Shown: piece by piece, positions 17,938 through 28,007 of the stretch
Layout of the letters: the number at the start of each line of letters is the position of its first letter
Numbering within the stretch: the stretch's first letter is position 1
Source: Jiangella sp. DSM 45060
GTDB taxonomy: Bacteria; Actinomycetota; Actinomycetes; Jiangellales; Jiangellaceae
Reading direction: 5' to 3'
DNA length: 64,000 bases
NCBI RefSeq assembly: GCF_900105175.1
Contig: NZ_LT629771.1
Span: 6,096,622 to 6,160,621, forward strand
Position numbers and translations under genes: made by a program
The notes under the pieces: model-generated
What the model was told of the DNA's origin: nothing
Database searches by the model: none
The model's input: the letters and a program-made list of their open reading frames with translations, nothing else

Positions 17938-20568
17938 ATGTCAATGAAGCGCGCTCTGACGGGTGTGGCCGCAGCCGCCCTCGCAGCAACAGTGCTGGTC
18001 GTCGTGCCAGGCGAGCGAGGAGCGAGCACCGCGGACGCCGCTGCTGATGACATTCCCACCCCCACGGAATTCTTCGGATTCGCCATGGGCACCAGCGGAA
18101 AGCTGGCGCCTTTCGAGCAGATCAAGGACTACTTCGAGCTGGTCGCCGAAGAATCGGACAGCGTCGAGTACGAAGTGGCCGGCACCACCACGCTGGGCCA
18201 CGAATACCCGGTCCTACGGGTGAGCTCAGCCGCGAACCTCGCCCGGATCGACGAGATCCTGGCCGCGAACGAGCGGCTGGCCGACCCGCGGGCCGACCTC
18301 ACCGAGAGCGAGGCCCGCACGCTGGCCGAGCAGAGCGTGCCGGTCTACTACCTGGAAGCGACGCTGCACTCCACCGAGGTGGGCAACCTGCCCGCGCTGG
18401 TCGATGTGATCCACCGGTTGTCGACCGAGCGGTCGGAGTTCGTCCAGAACATCCTCGACAACCTGGTGATCCTGGTGGTGCCGTCGGCCAACCCGGACGG
18501 CCAGCACCTGCTGGTCGACTACTTCAACGAGACCGAGGGCACCGGCTACGCGCGCACCTATCCGGACCTGTACCACAAGTACGTCGGGCACGACAACAAC
18601 CGCGACTGGATCTTCTTCACGCAGGAGGAGTCGCGCATCCGCACCCGGCTGGAGCAGCAGTACCGGCCGGTGATCCTGCACTTCATGCACCAGGCCGGGT
18701 CCAACAGCCCGCGCATGTGGGTGCCGCCGTTCGACGAGCCGCTCGGCCCGAACATCGACTCCATCACGATCTCCGCGTCGAACGCGCTGGGCGCCGAGGT
18801 CGCCAACGCCGCCGCCGAGGCGGGCCTGCCCGGCGTCAGCACGGACGACGCCTACGGCATCTTCTGGAACGCCGACGTGTTCGGCACCGGCCCGCACCGC
18901 GGCGCGTCGCTGTTCCTGCACGAGATCGCCTCGGTCCGCGACCTCGCGCTGCCGTTCTCGAACCCCGACGGCACCCCGCCCGGCGCCCGCGACCGCACCA
19001 TGCGCACGTTCGACCCGTACACCGAGAAGACGTGGACGCTGGAGCAGATCGTCGAGTACGCGAAGCTGTCGATGTACACCGGCCTGGACAGCGTGGCCAA
19101 GGACGCCGACGACTGGCTGTACAACAACCTCTACCAGGTCAACCGCAAGAACATGGAGCCCGATGGCGGGCCGGAGACGTACCTCGTGCCGGCCGGCCAG
19201 CGTGACCCGTTCGCCGTCAAGCAGCTGGTCGAGATCTTCGACATCGCCGGCGTCGAGGTCGACCGCGCGCTGTCGACGGTGCGGGTGGGCCGGCAGACGT
19301 ACCCGGCCGGCACGCTGCTGGTCCAGAGCCGGCAGCCGATGGGCAGCTGGGTCGACCAGGTGCTCGAGGTGGACCAGTACCCCGACCAGGCACGCAAGTG
19401 CGCCGACTGCCCGCTGATCATGCCGTACAGCGAGACCACCGACAATCTCGGCATGTTGCTCGGCCTGACGGTGCAGCCGGTCGACGGCGCGCGGGTGGCC
19501 CGCACCGAGCGGATCACCGCCGCCGACATCACCGCGCCGGCGGTGCCGAACGCGCCGGCCGGCGGCGCCTACCTGGTGCGGCCGACGACGTACGGCCTGA
19601 CGCACGCGATCGCCCGGCTGCAGGAGGACGACGTCCCGGTGTTCCGCGCGGCGGCGGGCTTCACCGCCGGCGGCACAACGTACGAGCCCGGCACGCTGAT
19701 CGTCCCCGCGACGGCGGCCGCGCGCGCCACGCTGACCGAGGTGTCGCAGCTCACCGCGCTGCCGGTGACGACGGCGGCGCAGGTGCCCGGCGTCGACGCG
19801 CTGCAGCTGAAGCCGGACACGAAGATCGGGCTGATCCGCGGCGCGAACAACATGCCCGGCGGCTGGCTGATGTGGCTGGCCGACACCTACGGGCTGAACT
19901 ACGAGGTGGTCGAGGCGGACGACTACGCCGACCTGGCGCAGTTCGACACCATCCTCGTCGCGCCGGGCGTCACCAAGGCCCGCATCGTCACCGGGGTCAA
20001 CCCGGCGCTGGTCCCGGAGGAGTTCCACTGGGCCCGCGGCGTCGGCGAGGCCGGCTGGCAGGCGCTGGCGACGTGGGTGCGCGACGGCGGCAACCTGGTC
20101 GCCGTCGGGTCGGCGGCGGAGACGGCACGCGACCTGCTCGCGCTGCCGATCACCAACGCGACGCCGGCCGACCGGGCCGCGTTCAGTGCTCCGGGCACGC
20201 TGCTCAACGCGCAGTTCGACCCGGCCGCCCCGGCCACCTGGGGCATGCCGGCGAACTGGCCGGTCTGGTACAACAACAGCCCGGCCTACCGGGTGACGGC
20301 CGGCGCCGGCGCCACCGTCGCCTCGACGTACCCGGCCTCCGGTGAGCTGCTGGCCAGCGGGTACGCGCACGGCCAGGCGGCGCTGGCCGGGCTGGCGAAC
20401 GTCGTGACGGTGCCGGTGGGCGCCGGTGAGGCGACCGTCGCCGGTGCGGACATCACGTTCCGCAGCTGGCCGCGGGCGACGTGGACGATCGTGTCGAACG
20501 CGCTCTACAACGGCGCCGGCAGCACCGTGCCGGCGGCCGAACTGGCGGCCCGGGTGACCGGCCGCTAG
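17938..20568 (+). CDS. Secreted M14-family zinc carboxypeptidase with C-terminal amidotransferase-like domain
   Basis: An 876-residue exported peptidase. A signal peptide (residues 1-34) is followed by an M14 domain with HSTE at 144-147 (HxxE zinc ligands), NPDG at 185-188, NNRDW with Arg222 (substrate carboxylate binding) and an HFMHQ segment at 248-252 that may hold the third ligand. The C-terminal region from about residue 620 (KIGLIRGANNMPGGWLMWLA) resembles a class I amidotransferase-like fold, a combination seen in large M14-like exopeptidases. The start has GGAGG 8 nt upstream. The likely role is extracellular peptide degradation. Confidence 0.85.
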   Translation: MSMKRALTGVAAAALAATVLVVVPGERGASTADAAADDIPTPTEFFGFAMGTSGKLAPFEQIKDYFELVAEESDSVEYEVAGTTTLGHEYPVLRVSSAANLARIDEILAANERLADPRADLTESEARTLAEQSVPVYYLEATLHSTEVGNLPALVDVIHRLSTERSEFVQNILDNLVILVVPSANPDGQHLLVDYFNETEGTGYARTYPDLYHKYVGHDNNRDWIFFTQEESRIRTRLEQQYRPVILHFMHQAGSNSPRMWVPPFDEPLGPNIDSITISASNALGAEVANAAAEAGLPGVSTDDAYGIFWNADVFGTGPHRGASLFLHEIASVRDLALPFSNPDGTPPGARDRTMRTFDPYTEKTWTLEQIVEYAKLSMYTGLDSVAKDADDWLYNNLYQVNRKNMEPDGGPETYLVPAGQRDPFAVKQLVEIFDIAGVEVDRALSTVRVGRQTYPAGTLLVQSRQPMGSWVDQVLEVDQYPDQARKCADCPLIMPYSETTDNLGMLLGLTVQPVDGARVARTERITAADITAPAVPNAPAGGAYLVRPTTYGLTHAIARLQEDDVPVFRAAAGFTAGGTTYEPGTLIVPATAAARATLTEVSQLTALPVTTAAQVPGVDALQLKPDTKIGLIRGANNMPGGWLMWLADTYGLNYEVVEADDYADLAQFDTILVAPGVTKARIVTGVNPALVPEEFHWARGVGEAGWQALATWVRDGGNLVAVGSAAETARDLLALPITNATPADRAAFSAPGTLLNAQFDPAAPATWGMPANWPVWYNNSPAYRVTAGAGATVASTYPASGELLASGYAHGQAALAGLANVVTVPVGAGEATVAGADITFRSWPRATWTIVSNALYNGAGSTVPAAELAARVTGR

Positions 20569-20580
20569 GCGGTTCGCGCC

Positions 20581-20618
20581 CCGCCCCCGTGGTCCGGAGT
20601 TCCGGGCCACGGGGGCGG
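20581..20618. terminator. Bidirectional terminator between M14 peptidase and ferritin genes
   Basis: Perfect 12-bp stem: CCGCCCCCGTGG at 20581-20592 with CCACGGGGGCGG at 20607-20618, loop 14 nt. It sits 12 bp after one stop and 7 bp from the other convergent stop. Confidence 0.75.
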
Positions 20619-20625
20619 TTCGTCG

Positions 20626-21138
20626 CTACTCGCCGTCGTCGGCGCCGGGCGTGCGGACGCCGAGCTCGGCGTCGAGACGCAGCAGGCCGGGGCCGTCGTC
20701 GCCGATGAGGTGCAGGCGGCCGAGGATCTCGGAGACGGTCGCCTCTTCCTCGATCTGCTCCTCGACGAACCAGCTGAGCAGCGGCAGGCTGTCGATGTCG
20801 CCCTCGGCGACGGCCAGCCGGTACAGCGCCCGGATGGACTCGGACACCCGCTGCTCGTGCGCCAGCGATGCCTCGAACGCCGTGACCACCGCCGAGCCGG
20901 GATCCTTCGGCGCCGCGATGTCGCCGATCTGCGGACGGTTGCCGCGGTCGGTGACGTGCTGGGTGAACTTGGCCGCGTGCACACGCTCTTCATCGGACTG
21001 GATGCGCATCCACGACGCCATGCCCGGCAGGTTGGCGTCCTCGAGCGCGATGGCCAGCTGCAGGTAGGCGATGGACGACTCGAGCTCGAGCGTGATCTGC
21101 TCGGAGAAGGCTTTGGCAAGCGTGTCGTTGAGCTTCAT
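20626..21138 (-). CDS. Ferritin-like iron storage protein
   Basis: A 170-residue ferritin with a four-helix bundle. Ferroxidase-type residues are visible: Glu in [12 protein letters not shown] (helix A), the [11 protein letters not shown] ExxxH pair (helix B), and Glu in the FVEEQIEEE helix. It stores iron as a mineral in a 24-mer shell and limits Fenton chemistry. The ATG at 21138 is preferred; a TAACGT box 7 nt upstream suggests leaderless transcription. It is not operonic. The siderophore-interacting protein at 4.8 kb is the other iron gene here. Confidence 0.92.
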   Translation of the reverse strand: MKLNDTLAKAFSEQITLELESSIAYLQLAIALEDANLPGMASWMRIQSDEERVHAAKFTQHVTDRGNRPQIGDIAAPKDPGSAVVTAFEASLAHEQRVSESIRALYRLAVAEGDIDSLPLLSWFVEEQIEEEATVSEILGRLHLIGDDGPGLLRLDAELGVRTPGADDGE

Positions 21139-21145
21139 GTGCACG

Positions 21146-21151
21146 ACGTTA
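21146..21151 (-). promoter_or_regulatory. Leaderless -10 box TAACGT of the ferritin gene
   Basis: TAACGT is 7 nt before the ATG at 21138; no Shine-Dalgarno is present. Confidence 0.4.
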
Positions 21152-21219
21152 ACGCAGCTCAGAGGGTATTTCCACGAAGTCCTGCCTACCCTTGCGAAGG
21201 TTCGCCGAACCTGCCTTCG

Positions 21220-23154
21220 TCATTCGCGCGCGGCGGCCAGGGCCACCGGCCGCGCGCGCGTGACCCACCACGCGACGGCCGGCGCCACCACGGCGGCCAG
21301 CAGCATCGTGCCGGCCACCGTCGCGGCGGCGAGCCCCCAGGGCAGCTCGACGATCGCGACGCCGACCGACTTCCGGGCCGCGACGGCGATGCCGGCGAGC
21401 GCCGCGGCGACCACGAGTCCGCCGAGAACGAGTCCCACCGCCGTGACGACGAGCGCCTCGACGGCGGTGGTCGCCACGACCTGGCCGCGGGTCAGCCCGG
21501 ACAGCCGGGCCACGGCGTGCTCGCGGCGGCGTCCGGTGCCGGCGATCACCATGGCGTTGACGACCGCCATGACGGTATAGAGCGCGGCGAGCACCAGGAG
21601 CACGGTGAGGGTGGCGGTGTTCGTGCGCTGCTGGTCGCGTGCGGCCGCGGCGATCCAGGCGTCGACGCCGATCACCTCGCCGTAGGCGGCGGCCGCGCGG
21701 GTCACCGTCGCCGGGTCCTCGCCGGGCACGACGCGCAGCAGGACGTCCGCGGGCGCGTCGGCCAGCTCGGCCGCGGGCACCAGGTCGCGCGGGACGAGGA
21801 TCCGCTGCCGGTCGGAGAGCCGTTCGGGCAGGACCACGGCGATCCGTGCGTCGACGACGGTGTCGCCGACGCGGACCGTGGCGCGCTCCCCCAACGGGTA
21901 GCGGACACCGTCGGTGGGCCGCTCCATGACCGCGATCGCGGGCCCGGTGAGCTCGCCGAGCTCACCGGCGACCGGCCGGACCCGATGGACCCGGGCATAG
22001 GCGTCCGGGTCCACGACGGCGATGCCGTCGTGATGTCGCTCGGTCGCGGGACCGTCGTCGCCGGTGGCGGGCAGGTCGACGGCGAGCGGCAGCCGCTGTT
22101 CCGGCGACGCCGCCTCGACCCCCGGCAGCCGGGCGAGGTCGGACACGTGCTCGCCGGTCGTGGCGACGACGAGGTCCGCGCCGGTCTGCGCGCGCTGCTC
22201 GACGGCGATCCCGCTGGTCGTCGCGTTCACCCCGCCAGTGAGGCTGAGCACGGTCGCGACCAGGACGATCACCGGGGCCGCGGTCGACGCCGATCGCTGG
22301 ACGCCCTGGCGGACGTTGGCGTAGGCGAGCCGCCCGAGGGTGCTCGGCCGCACGGGCGCCGCGAGCAGCAGGCTCATCGACGGCAGCAGCGCCGGGCCGA
22401 GCAGGCTGAACGCGACGGCCCCGGTGATCGCGATCCCGAGACCCAGTGCCAGGGCGACGACGAGCCCGGCGAACGATGCGGCGACGACCTGCACGACGGT
22501 CAGCGTCAGCATCGCGAGTCCGCCGGCCCACCGTCCGGCCGTCATCACCGAGGACGCCGCCGGGGCGTCGCGGACCGCATCCAGCGGCGGGATGCGGCCC
22601 GCCCGCCGGGACGCGACCGCCACGCCGAGGACGGCCACACCGACACCGATGCCGGCGGCGAGCCACCCGGGCCAGGCCGGCCGGGTGAGGACGAAGCCGG
22701 CGGGCACGAACTCGGCGCGCCGGAGCAACCACAGCTGCGCCGCCACTGCCGGGCCGGTCAGTGGCAGACCCAGCGCCGCGCCGATGCCCCCGAGGAGCAC
22801 CGCCTCCCCCGTCAGCACCAGCCGCACCTGGAGCCGCCCGGCGCCGAGCAGTCGCAGCAGGGCGAGGTCACGGCGGCGTTCGGCGACCGTGAACGAGAAC
22901 GTGGTGGCGACGATGAAGACGGTGAGGAACCCGGCGAGGATCGCGCTGATGATCATCACCGTGGCCACGCCGTCGAACGCCTCGCGAACGGCGGCCGCGA
23001 CGTGCGGCGTGAGGCCGGCGGTGACGGGCGGCGTGGCGGAGGCGGCGACCGTCGCGGCCGAGGCGATCAGCGCGACCCCGGCGGCGACGGTGACGACGGC
23101 GCCGGCGAACAGCGGCCAGCGGTCGCGGAAGCCCCGCAGCGACAGGCCGATCAC
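21220..23154 (-). CDS. ABC transporter permease, FtsX/MacB type
   Basis: A 644-residue permease with two FtsX-like cores: an early one ([36 protein letters not shown]) and a C-terminal one ([29 protein letters not shown]). A large extracytoplasmic region lies between. This is the organisation of efflux or mechanotransmission permeases that pair with a single ATPase. It starts at GTG 23154, overlapping the ATPase stop by 4 bp. Confidence 0.85.
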   Translation of the reverse strand: MIGLSLRGFRDRWPLFAGAVVTVAAGVALIASAATVAASATPPVTAGLTPHVAAAVREAFDGVATVMIISAILAGFLTVFIVATTFSFTVAERRRDLALLRLLGAGRLQVRLVLTGEAVLLGGIGAALGLPLTGPAVAAQLWLLRRAEFVPAGFVLTRPAWPGWLAAGIGVGVAVLGVAVASRRAGRIPPLDAVRDAPAASSVMTAGRWAGGLAMLTLTVVQVVAASFAGLVVALALGLGIAITGAVAFSLLGPALLPSMSLLLAAPVRPSTLGRLAYANVRQGVQRSASTAAPVIVLVATVLSLTGGVNATTSGIAVEQRAQTGADLVVATTGEHVSDLARLPGVEAASPEQRLPLAVDLPATGDDGPATERHHDGIAVVDPDAYARVHRVRPVAGELGELTGPAIAVMERPTDGVRYPLGERATVRVGDTVVDARIAVVLPERLSDRQRILVPRDLVPAAELADAPADVLLRVVPGEDPATVTRAAAAYGEVIGVDAWIAAAARDQQRTNTATLTVLLVLAALYTVMAVVNAMVIAGTGRRREHAVARLSGLTRGQVVATTAVEALVVTAVGLVLGGLVVAAALAGIAVAARKSVGVAIVELPWGLAAATVAGTMLLAAVVAPAVAWWVTRARPVALAAARE

Positions 23155-23891
23155 CGTCGCTCCAGCCCGGCCAGGGTGGCCGCGACCGCGCCGGCCGACG
23201 CACGCTCCAGCCGGTCGACGACACCGCCGTCGACCAGGAACACCACGCTGTCGGCGGCCGCCGCAGCGGCGGGATCGTGGGTGACCATGACGACCGTCTG
23301 GCCGTCGTCCACCATCCGGCGCAGCAGGCCGAGCACCGACCGGGACGCGGCGGAGTCCAGGGCGCCGGTGGGCTCGTCGGCGAACAGCACCGCGGGGCGC
23401 GTCGCGATCGCGCGAGCCAGCGCCACGCGCTGCTGCTGGCCACCGGAGAGCTGGCCGGGGCGGTGGCGGGCGCGGTCGCCGAGCCCGACGGACTCGAGCG
23501 CGGCACGGATCCGCGCGCGGGACGGCCGCGTGCCCGCGAGCCGGAGCGGCAGGGCGACGTTCTGGGCGGCCGTCAGCGACCCGACCAGGTTGAAGTTCTG
23601 GAAGGCGAAGCCGACGGCGGTGCGCCGCAACCGGGTCAGCGTGCGGTCGGCGGCCCGGGTGATGTCGGTGCCGGCCAGCACGACCCGGCCGGCGTCGGCC
23701 CGTTCCAGCCCGGCCAGACAGTGCAGCAGGGTTGACTTCCCCGAGCCGGACGGGCCCATGACGGCCAGCCAGGTCCCCGCCGGCACCTGGAGGGTCACGT
23801 CGGCCAGGGCGGCCACGGCAGTCGCGCCGGAACCGTAGGTCTTGGTCACGCCGACGGCGGTGATCGCCGCGGGCGGTGTGGTGTCGGTCAT
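23151..23891 (-). CDS. ABC transporter ATP-binding protein, MacB/LolD type
   Basis: A 246-residue ATPase with Walker [10 protein letters not shown]-loop FQNFNLV, signature LSGGQQQR, Walker B AVLFADEP and H-loop VTHDP. It would power the FtsX-type permease encoded downstream with a 4-bp overlap. The ATG at 23891 (MTDTT) is taken as start; an in-frame ATG at 23900 is possible. The pair is divergent from a membrane LuxR-type regulator, its probable controller. Confidence 0.88.
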   Translation of the reverse strand: MTDTTPPAAITAVGVTKTYGSGATAVAALADVTLQVPAGTWLAVMGPSGSGKSTLLHCLAGLERADAGRVVLAGTDITRAADRTLTRLRRTAVGFAFQNFNLVGSLTAAQNVALPLRLAGTRPSRARIRAALESVGLGDRARHRPGQLSGGQQQRVALARAIATRPAVLFADEPTGALDSAASRSVLGLLRRMVDDGQTVVMVTHDPAAAAAADSVVFLVDGGVVDRLERASAGAVAATLAGLERR

Positions 23892-23982
23892 CGCGTCCAT
23901 CCCAGCCGCGACGGCGCCGTCACGGTATGGGCGTGGACGAGACAATCGCCGCCGGCCTGGGGTAGCGCGCACGCCACCCCCG

Positions 23983-23988
23983 TACTGT
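23983..23988 (+). promoter_or_regulatory. Leaderless -10 box TACTGT of the LuxR-type gene
   Basis: TACTGT is 6 nt before the ATG at 23995. Confidence 0.4.
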
Positions 23989-23994
23989 GAGGTC

Positions 23995-24543
23995 ATGACC
24001 TCGCCCGTCACGGCCTTGGCGCCACAGCGTGCGCTGCCGCTCCCGGCCACGATCCTGCTCGCGGCGGCGCTCGCGGTCGTCGACGTCGTCGTGGTGGTGG
24101 CCGCCGCCGCGCTGCCGGTGATCCTGGTCGTCGCGCCCGCTCTCGTTCCGGCCGACCGCATCGACCTCGGCTTCTGGCACATCGACAGCACGGCAGAGGC
24201 GTGGCTCGCGGTGCTGCCGGGGGCGGCACTGCTGGCGGCCGAGCTCCCGCTCTTCGCCCGGCTCGGACGGGCCCAGCTGGACCTCGTGCGCCGGCCGGCC
24301 GCCCCGGCGCCGGCGCCGCCCGAGCCGGCCCCGTCCGACTTCGTGGCCGCCCTCACGCCACGCGAGCGCGAGGTGCTCGAGCTGATGGCCGAGGGCCTGA
24401 CCAACACCGCCATCGCGGCGAGGTTGTTCGTCAGCGAGGCCACCGTGCGCAAGCACATCGGGCGCATCTTCGCCAAGCTCGGCGCCGACCGCGGCGCCAC
24501 CGACCGCCGAGTGGCGGCGGTCGTCGCCTACCTGCGCACCTGA
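23995..24543 (+). CDS. Membrane-anchored LuxR-type transcriptional regulator
   Basis: A 182-residue protein with two hydrophobic segments (residues ~17-48 and ~62-84), a Pro/Ala-rich linker and a C-terminal LuxR helix-turn-helix (LTPREREVLELMAEGLTNTAIAARLFVSEATVRKHI). There is no receiver or ligand domain, so a signal would reach the DNA-binding domain through the membrane segments. It is divergent from the ABC efflux pair across ~100 bp and probably regulates it. Confidence 0.75.
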   Translation: MTSPVTALAPQRALPLPATILLAAALAVVDVVVVVAAAALPVILVVAPALVPADRIDLGFWHIDSTAEAWLAVLPGAALLAAELPLFARLGRAQLDLVRRPAAPAPAPPEPAPSDFVAALTPREREVLELMAEGLTNTAIAARLFVSEATVRKHIGRIFAKLGADRGATDRRVAAVVAYLRT

Positions 24544-24562
24544 GCCCGTGAACGCGAGATCG

Positions 24563-25750
24563 TCAAGGCCGGCCGGCCCGCCCGAGCGAGACGGCCACCG
24601 GGACCGCCACGACCAGCGCCACCATCGCCGCTCCGGCCACCAAGGCCGTGAAGCCGCCCGCCGCCACCACCAGCCCGGCGACCGGCGCGCCGCCGCCCGC
24701 GGCCAGGCCCATCGCCACCTCGCCCACGCCCTCGGCCCGCGGCCGGTTCTCCGGCGCCGCGCCCGCGGTCAGCAGCGCGCTGCCGGCCAGCACGCCGGCG
24801 TTCCAGCCGAGGCCGAGCAGGCCCAGCGAGACCAGCAGCGCGACCTCGTCGTCCGCACCGGCGGCGCCCACGACGCCTGACGCGACCAGCAGCACGGCGG
24901 CCGCGGCCGTCACTACCACCGGGCCCACGCGGTCCAGCACTGGGCCCGAGACGATCGACGGGACGAACATGCACAGCGCGTGCACGCTGACGATGCCCCC
25001 GACCACCGCCGGGCCGTGACCATGCGCGACGAGGTGCACCGGCGCCACCGCCATGACCCCGACCATCACCAGGTTCGTGCCGGCCAGCAGCGCGACCGCG
25101 CGCGCCGGCACGGCCGTCCTTACGGCGGGCGGGCGGCGCGCCGGCGGCTGGTCCGTCCGGGCCAGCGGACCGAGCAGGGCCGCCGCGACGACGAAGGCCA
25201 CGACGGCGATGAGGTACAGCCCGGTGAGCGGGGGCAGGCCGGCCGCGGACGCGAACCGACCGCCGGACGCCAGCAGGTTCGGCCCCGCGACCGCACCGGC
25301 CGCGACCGCGAACAGCACCAGGCCCAGTGCCCGGCCCCGGCCGGCCGGCTCGCCGGCGTCGGCCGCGGCGTAGCGGGCGAGGAACACCGACGCGTTGCCG
25401 ACGCCGAACACCGCGCTGCCGGCCAGCAGCAGCCCGAGCCCGGCCCACGCGGCGGCCGCGACGACGATCACGGCGCCGGCCGCGCCCAGGAGGTATCCGA
25501 GGGCCAGTCCGGACGGTCGCCCGGCGCGTGCACTGACCCGTGAGACGAGGACGGCGCCGACGGCGGACCCGGCGACGTGCACGCCGACCGGCAGTCCAGC
25601 CGTCGCGGGGTCACCGGTCAAGTCGTGCGCCAGCAGCGGTCCGGCGAGACCGCCGGCGGCCAGGCCGACGCTGCCGACGGCGGTCGCGGCGGCGAGCAGC
25701 GCCAGCCGGGTGCGGGTGGTGGCGTGCATCGTGCTGAGGGAGATCGTCAT
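24563..25750 (-). CDS. MFS transporter
   Basis: A 395-residue major facilitator with about 12 predicted helices and a basic loop between helices 2 and 3 (SRVSARAGRPSG). The substrate is unknown; the short loops and compact length resemble drug or arabinose-efflux types. The ATG at 25750 has GGAGG close upstream; a GTG at 25759 is also in frame. It is divergent from a LysR regulator with a dyad LysR box in between, so it is probably that regulator's target. Confidence 0.85.
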   Translation of the reverse strand: MTISLSTMHATTRTRLALLAAATAVGSVGLAAGGLAGPLLAHDLTGDPATAGLPVGVHVAGSAVGAVLVSRVSARAGRPSGLALGYLLGAAGAVIVVAAAAWAGLGLLLAGSAVFGVGNASVFLARYAAADAGEPAGRGRALGLVLFAVAAGAVAGPNLLASGGRFASAAGLPPLTGLYLIAVVAFVVAAALLGPLARTDQPPARRPPAVRTAVPARAVALLAGTNLVMVGVMAVAPVHLVAHGHGPAVVGGIVSVHALCMFVPSIVSGPVLDRVGPVVVTAAAAVLLVASGVVGAAGADDEVALLVSLGLLGLGWNAGVLAGSALLTAGAAPENRPRAEGVGEVAMGLAAGGGAPVAGLVVAAGGFTALVAGAAMVALVVAVPVAVSLGRAGRP

Positions 25751-25804
25751 GTCCTCCACGATCGGGCCCGTCGCCCGCGAGCGTCCAACACCTGTTCGAG
25801 CGGC

Positions 25805-25827
25805 ATTGACCGCCCCGGGTTGTCAAT
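25805..25827. promoter_or_regulatory. LysR-type operator ATTGAC-N11-GTCAAT
   Basis: Perfect interrupted dyad with the T-N11-A core of LysR binding sites. It lies between the divergent MFS and LysR genes, and its left arm overlaps a TTGACC that could serve as the LysR gene's -35. Confidence 0.65.
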
Positions 25828-25830
25828 CGA

Positions 25831-25836
25831 TAGGGT
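25831..25836 (+). promoter_or_regulatory. Leaderless -10 box TAGGGT of the LysR gene
   Basis: TAGGGT is 6 nt before the GTG at 25843. TTGACC lies 19 bp upstream, overlapping the LysR dyad, consistent with autoregulation. Confidence 0.45.
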
Positions 25837-25842
25837 GGCCGG

Positions 25843-26817
25843 GTGCCCGACGTCGACACCCGGCTGCTACGGCACTTCGTGGCCGTGGCCCAGGATCTCC
25901 ACTTCGGCCGCGCCGCGGCGCGGCTGTTCGTCGCGCAGCAGGCGCTCAGCCGCGACATCGCCCGGCTCGAACGCGACCTCGGCGTCCGGCTGTTCGATCG
26001 CACCACCCGCAAGGTGACGCTGACCCCGCCGGGCGAGCGGCTGCTGGCCCGCGCCACCGAGCTGCTGGCCCTGCACGACGCCATGCTCGCGGAACTGCGC
26101 GACACCACGCGGCCGCTGCTGGTCGACGTCATGCACGACCGCTCGACGGCGCTGCGAGTGCTGGAGGCGGCCCGGCCACTGGCGCCGGAGCTAGAGCTGG
26201 AGGCGCGCTTCCACGGCGGCTGCGACGCCGCCGTCCGCGGCCTGCTGGCGCACCGCGTCGACGTCGTTTTCGGCCGACTCAGCGGGGTGCTGGTCGCGCT
26301 GCCCGCGAACCTCACCCGCCGCCTCGTCCGGCTGGAGCCGCTGGGCCTGATGGTGCTCGACGACGATCCGCTCGCACGCCGCGACACCGTCCCGCTGGCC
26401 GCCCTGCGCGGCCGCACCGTCGACACCAGCGGCGGGAACCCCGAGGCGCCCGAGTGGGTCGAGCTCGGCGCGGAACTGGTGCGCACGCACGACGGCACCG
26501 TCGCGCCCGACCACCACCCGGGCATGGCGGCCGTCGCCGCCGCCCCGCCGGAGGAGACCACGCACCACCTGCGCGCCACCGGCTGGCCGGTGCTCACCAA
26601 GACCGACGCGGCGCCGATCCCGGGCACCGTCGTGCGGCCGTTGACCGACCCGGTGCCGCTCTACCCGTGGACGATGGCGCACCGGGCCGAGCTGCGCCAT
26701 CCCGGCCTCGACGCCCTGAACCGCGCCCTCGACCGGCTCATCCCGGCCGAGGGCTGGCTCGACCCGCCGGCCGGCGCCTGGCTGCCGGCCGCCGACCGCG
26801 CGCTACTGTCCGGCTAG
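25843..26817 (+). CDS. LysR-family transcriptional regulator
   Basis: A 324-residue LysR regulator. The N-terminal winged HTH is [57 protein letters not shown] (residues ~6-63), followed by a linker helix and a LysR substrate-binding domain. The probable target is the divergent MFS gene. It starts at GTG 25843, apparently leaderless. Its 3' end overlaps the convergent hutI by 15 bp. Confidence 0.9.
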   Translation: MPDVDTRLLRHFVAVAQDLHFGRAAARLFVAQQALSRDIARLERDLGVRLFDRTTRKVTLTPPGERLLARATELLALHDAMLAELRDTTRPLLVDVMHDRSTALRVLEAARPLAPELELEARFHGGCDAAVRGLLAHRVDVVFGRLSGVLVALPANLTRRLVRLEPLGLMVLDDDPLARRDTVPLAALRGRTVDTSGGNPEAPEWVELGAELVRTHDGTVAPDHHPGMAAVAAAPPEETTHHLRATGWPVLTKTDAAPIPGTVVRPLTDPVPLYPWTMAHRAELRHPGLDALNRALDRLIPAEGWLDPPAGAWLPAADRALLSG

Positions 26818-27987
26818 GCCGGGCCGGCCGCCGACCCAGGTGTCGGCGATCTGCGGCACGCCCGGCCGGTAGGCGAGATGGACGTACGAGGGCGCGTCGA
26901 GGACGGCGAGGTCGGCGCGGGCGCCGGGCGACAGCCGCCCGACGTCGGTGCGGCGCAGGGCCGCCGCGCCGCCGGCCGTCGCCGACCAGAGCGCCTCGGC
27001 CGGCGTCATGCGCATCTCGCGGACCGCCAGCGCGATGCAGAACGGCATCGAGGACGTGAAGCAGGAGCCGGGGTTGCAGTCGGTGGCCAACGCGACGGTG
27101 GCGCCGGCGGCCAGCAGCCGGCGGGCGTCGGGGTACGGCGAGCGGGTGGAGAACTCCACCCCCGGCAGTAGCGTGGCGACTGTGCCGGAGCCCGCCAGCG
27201 CGGCGACGTCGGCGTCGTCGAGGAAGGTGCAGTGGTCGGCGCTGGCGGCGCCCAGCTCGCAGGCCAGCCGCACGCCCGGGCCCTGGCCCAGCTGGTTGGC
27301 GTGCATGCGCGCGCCCAGCCCGCGGGCGAGGCCGGCCGTCAGCACCGCGCGGGCGGCGTCGGCGTCGAACGCGCCGGTCTCGCAGAACACGTCGATCCAG
27401 CGGGCGTGCGGCGCGCAGGCGTCGAGCATGGGGCCGGTGACGAGGTCGACGTAGGCCGCGGGGTCGGACGTGTACTCGTCCGGGACGACGTGGGCGCCGA
27501 GGTAGGTGGTCTCGTCGGTGTGCTCCGCCGCCAGCGCCAGGGCACGGGCTTCGTCGGCCACCGTCAGGCCGTAGCCGCTCTTGATCTCGACGGTGGTGGT
27601 GCCCTGCCGGCGCATCTCCAGCACCAGGCGGGCGAGGTTGAGGGCGAGCTGCTCGTCGGGGGCGGCCCGGGTGGCGGCGACGGTCGTGCGGATGCCGCCG
27701 GCGGCGTACGGCTGGCCGGTCATGCGCGCGGCGAACTCGGCCGAGCGGTCGCCGGCGAAGACGAGGTGGGCGTGGCTGTCGACGAACCCGGGCACGACGC
27801 AGCGGCCGTCGAGGTCGATACGGGAGTCGGCGCTGGGTGCGGCGGGGGCCGGGCCCACCCAGAGGACCTGACCACCGGAGTCGGCGATCAGGGCGGCGCC
27901 GGAGATCTCACCGAGCGGCGAACCGTCGCCGTACGCGGGGTCGTTCGTGACCAGCAGCCCGATACCGTCGAGGAGAGTCGTCGCCAC
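26803..27987 (-). CDS. hutI: Imidazolonepropionase HutI
   Basis: A 394-residue amidohydrolase of histidine catabolism that opens 4-imidazolone-5-propionate to N-formimino-glutamate. Metal and substrate motifs are visible: [43 protein letters not shown] and [15 protein letters not shown], the last characteristic of HutI. The other hut genes (hutH, hutU and a formimidoylglutamase) are not in the window, although hutU or hutH normally flank it. A TAGGCT box sits 6 nt before the GTG start. Confidence 0.92.
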   Translation of the reverse strand: MATTLLDGIGLLVTNDPAYGDGSPLGEISGAALIADSGGQVLWVGPAPAAPSADSRIDLDGRCVVPGFVDSHAHLVFAGDRSAEFAARMTGQPYAAGGIRTTVAATRAAPDEQLALNLARLVLEMRRQGTTTVEIKSGYGLTVADEARALALAAEHTDETTYLGAHVVPDEYTSDPAAYVDLVTGPMLDACAPHARWIDVFCETGAFDADAARAVLTAGLARGLGARMHANQLGQGPGVRLACELGAASADHCTFLDDADVAALAGSGTVATLLPGVEFSTRSPYPDARRLLAAGATVALATDCNPGSCFTSSMPFCIALAVREMRMTPAEALWSATAGGAAALRRTDVGRLSPGARADLAVLDAPSYVHLAYRPGVPQIADTWVGGRPGLAGQ

Positions 27988-27993
27988 GACGTG

Positions 27994-27999
27994 AGCCTA
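27994..27999 (-). promoter_or_regulatory. Leaderless -10 box TAGGCT of hutI
   Basis: TAGGCT is 6 nt before the GTG at 27987; no Shine-Dalgarno is present. Confidence 0.4.
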
Positions 28000-28007
28000 G
28001 CTGCGGC

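Noticed and set aside
18226-20610. Long minus-strand open frame opposite the M14 peptidase
   Set aside because: Antisense shadow; no ribosome site or domain.
20710-23838. Long plus-strand open frame (about 1040 codons)
   Set aside because: Antisense to ferritin and the ABC permease/ATPase genes, which have full domain support; the Asp/Arg/Gly-rich translation is a composition artefact.
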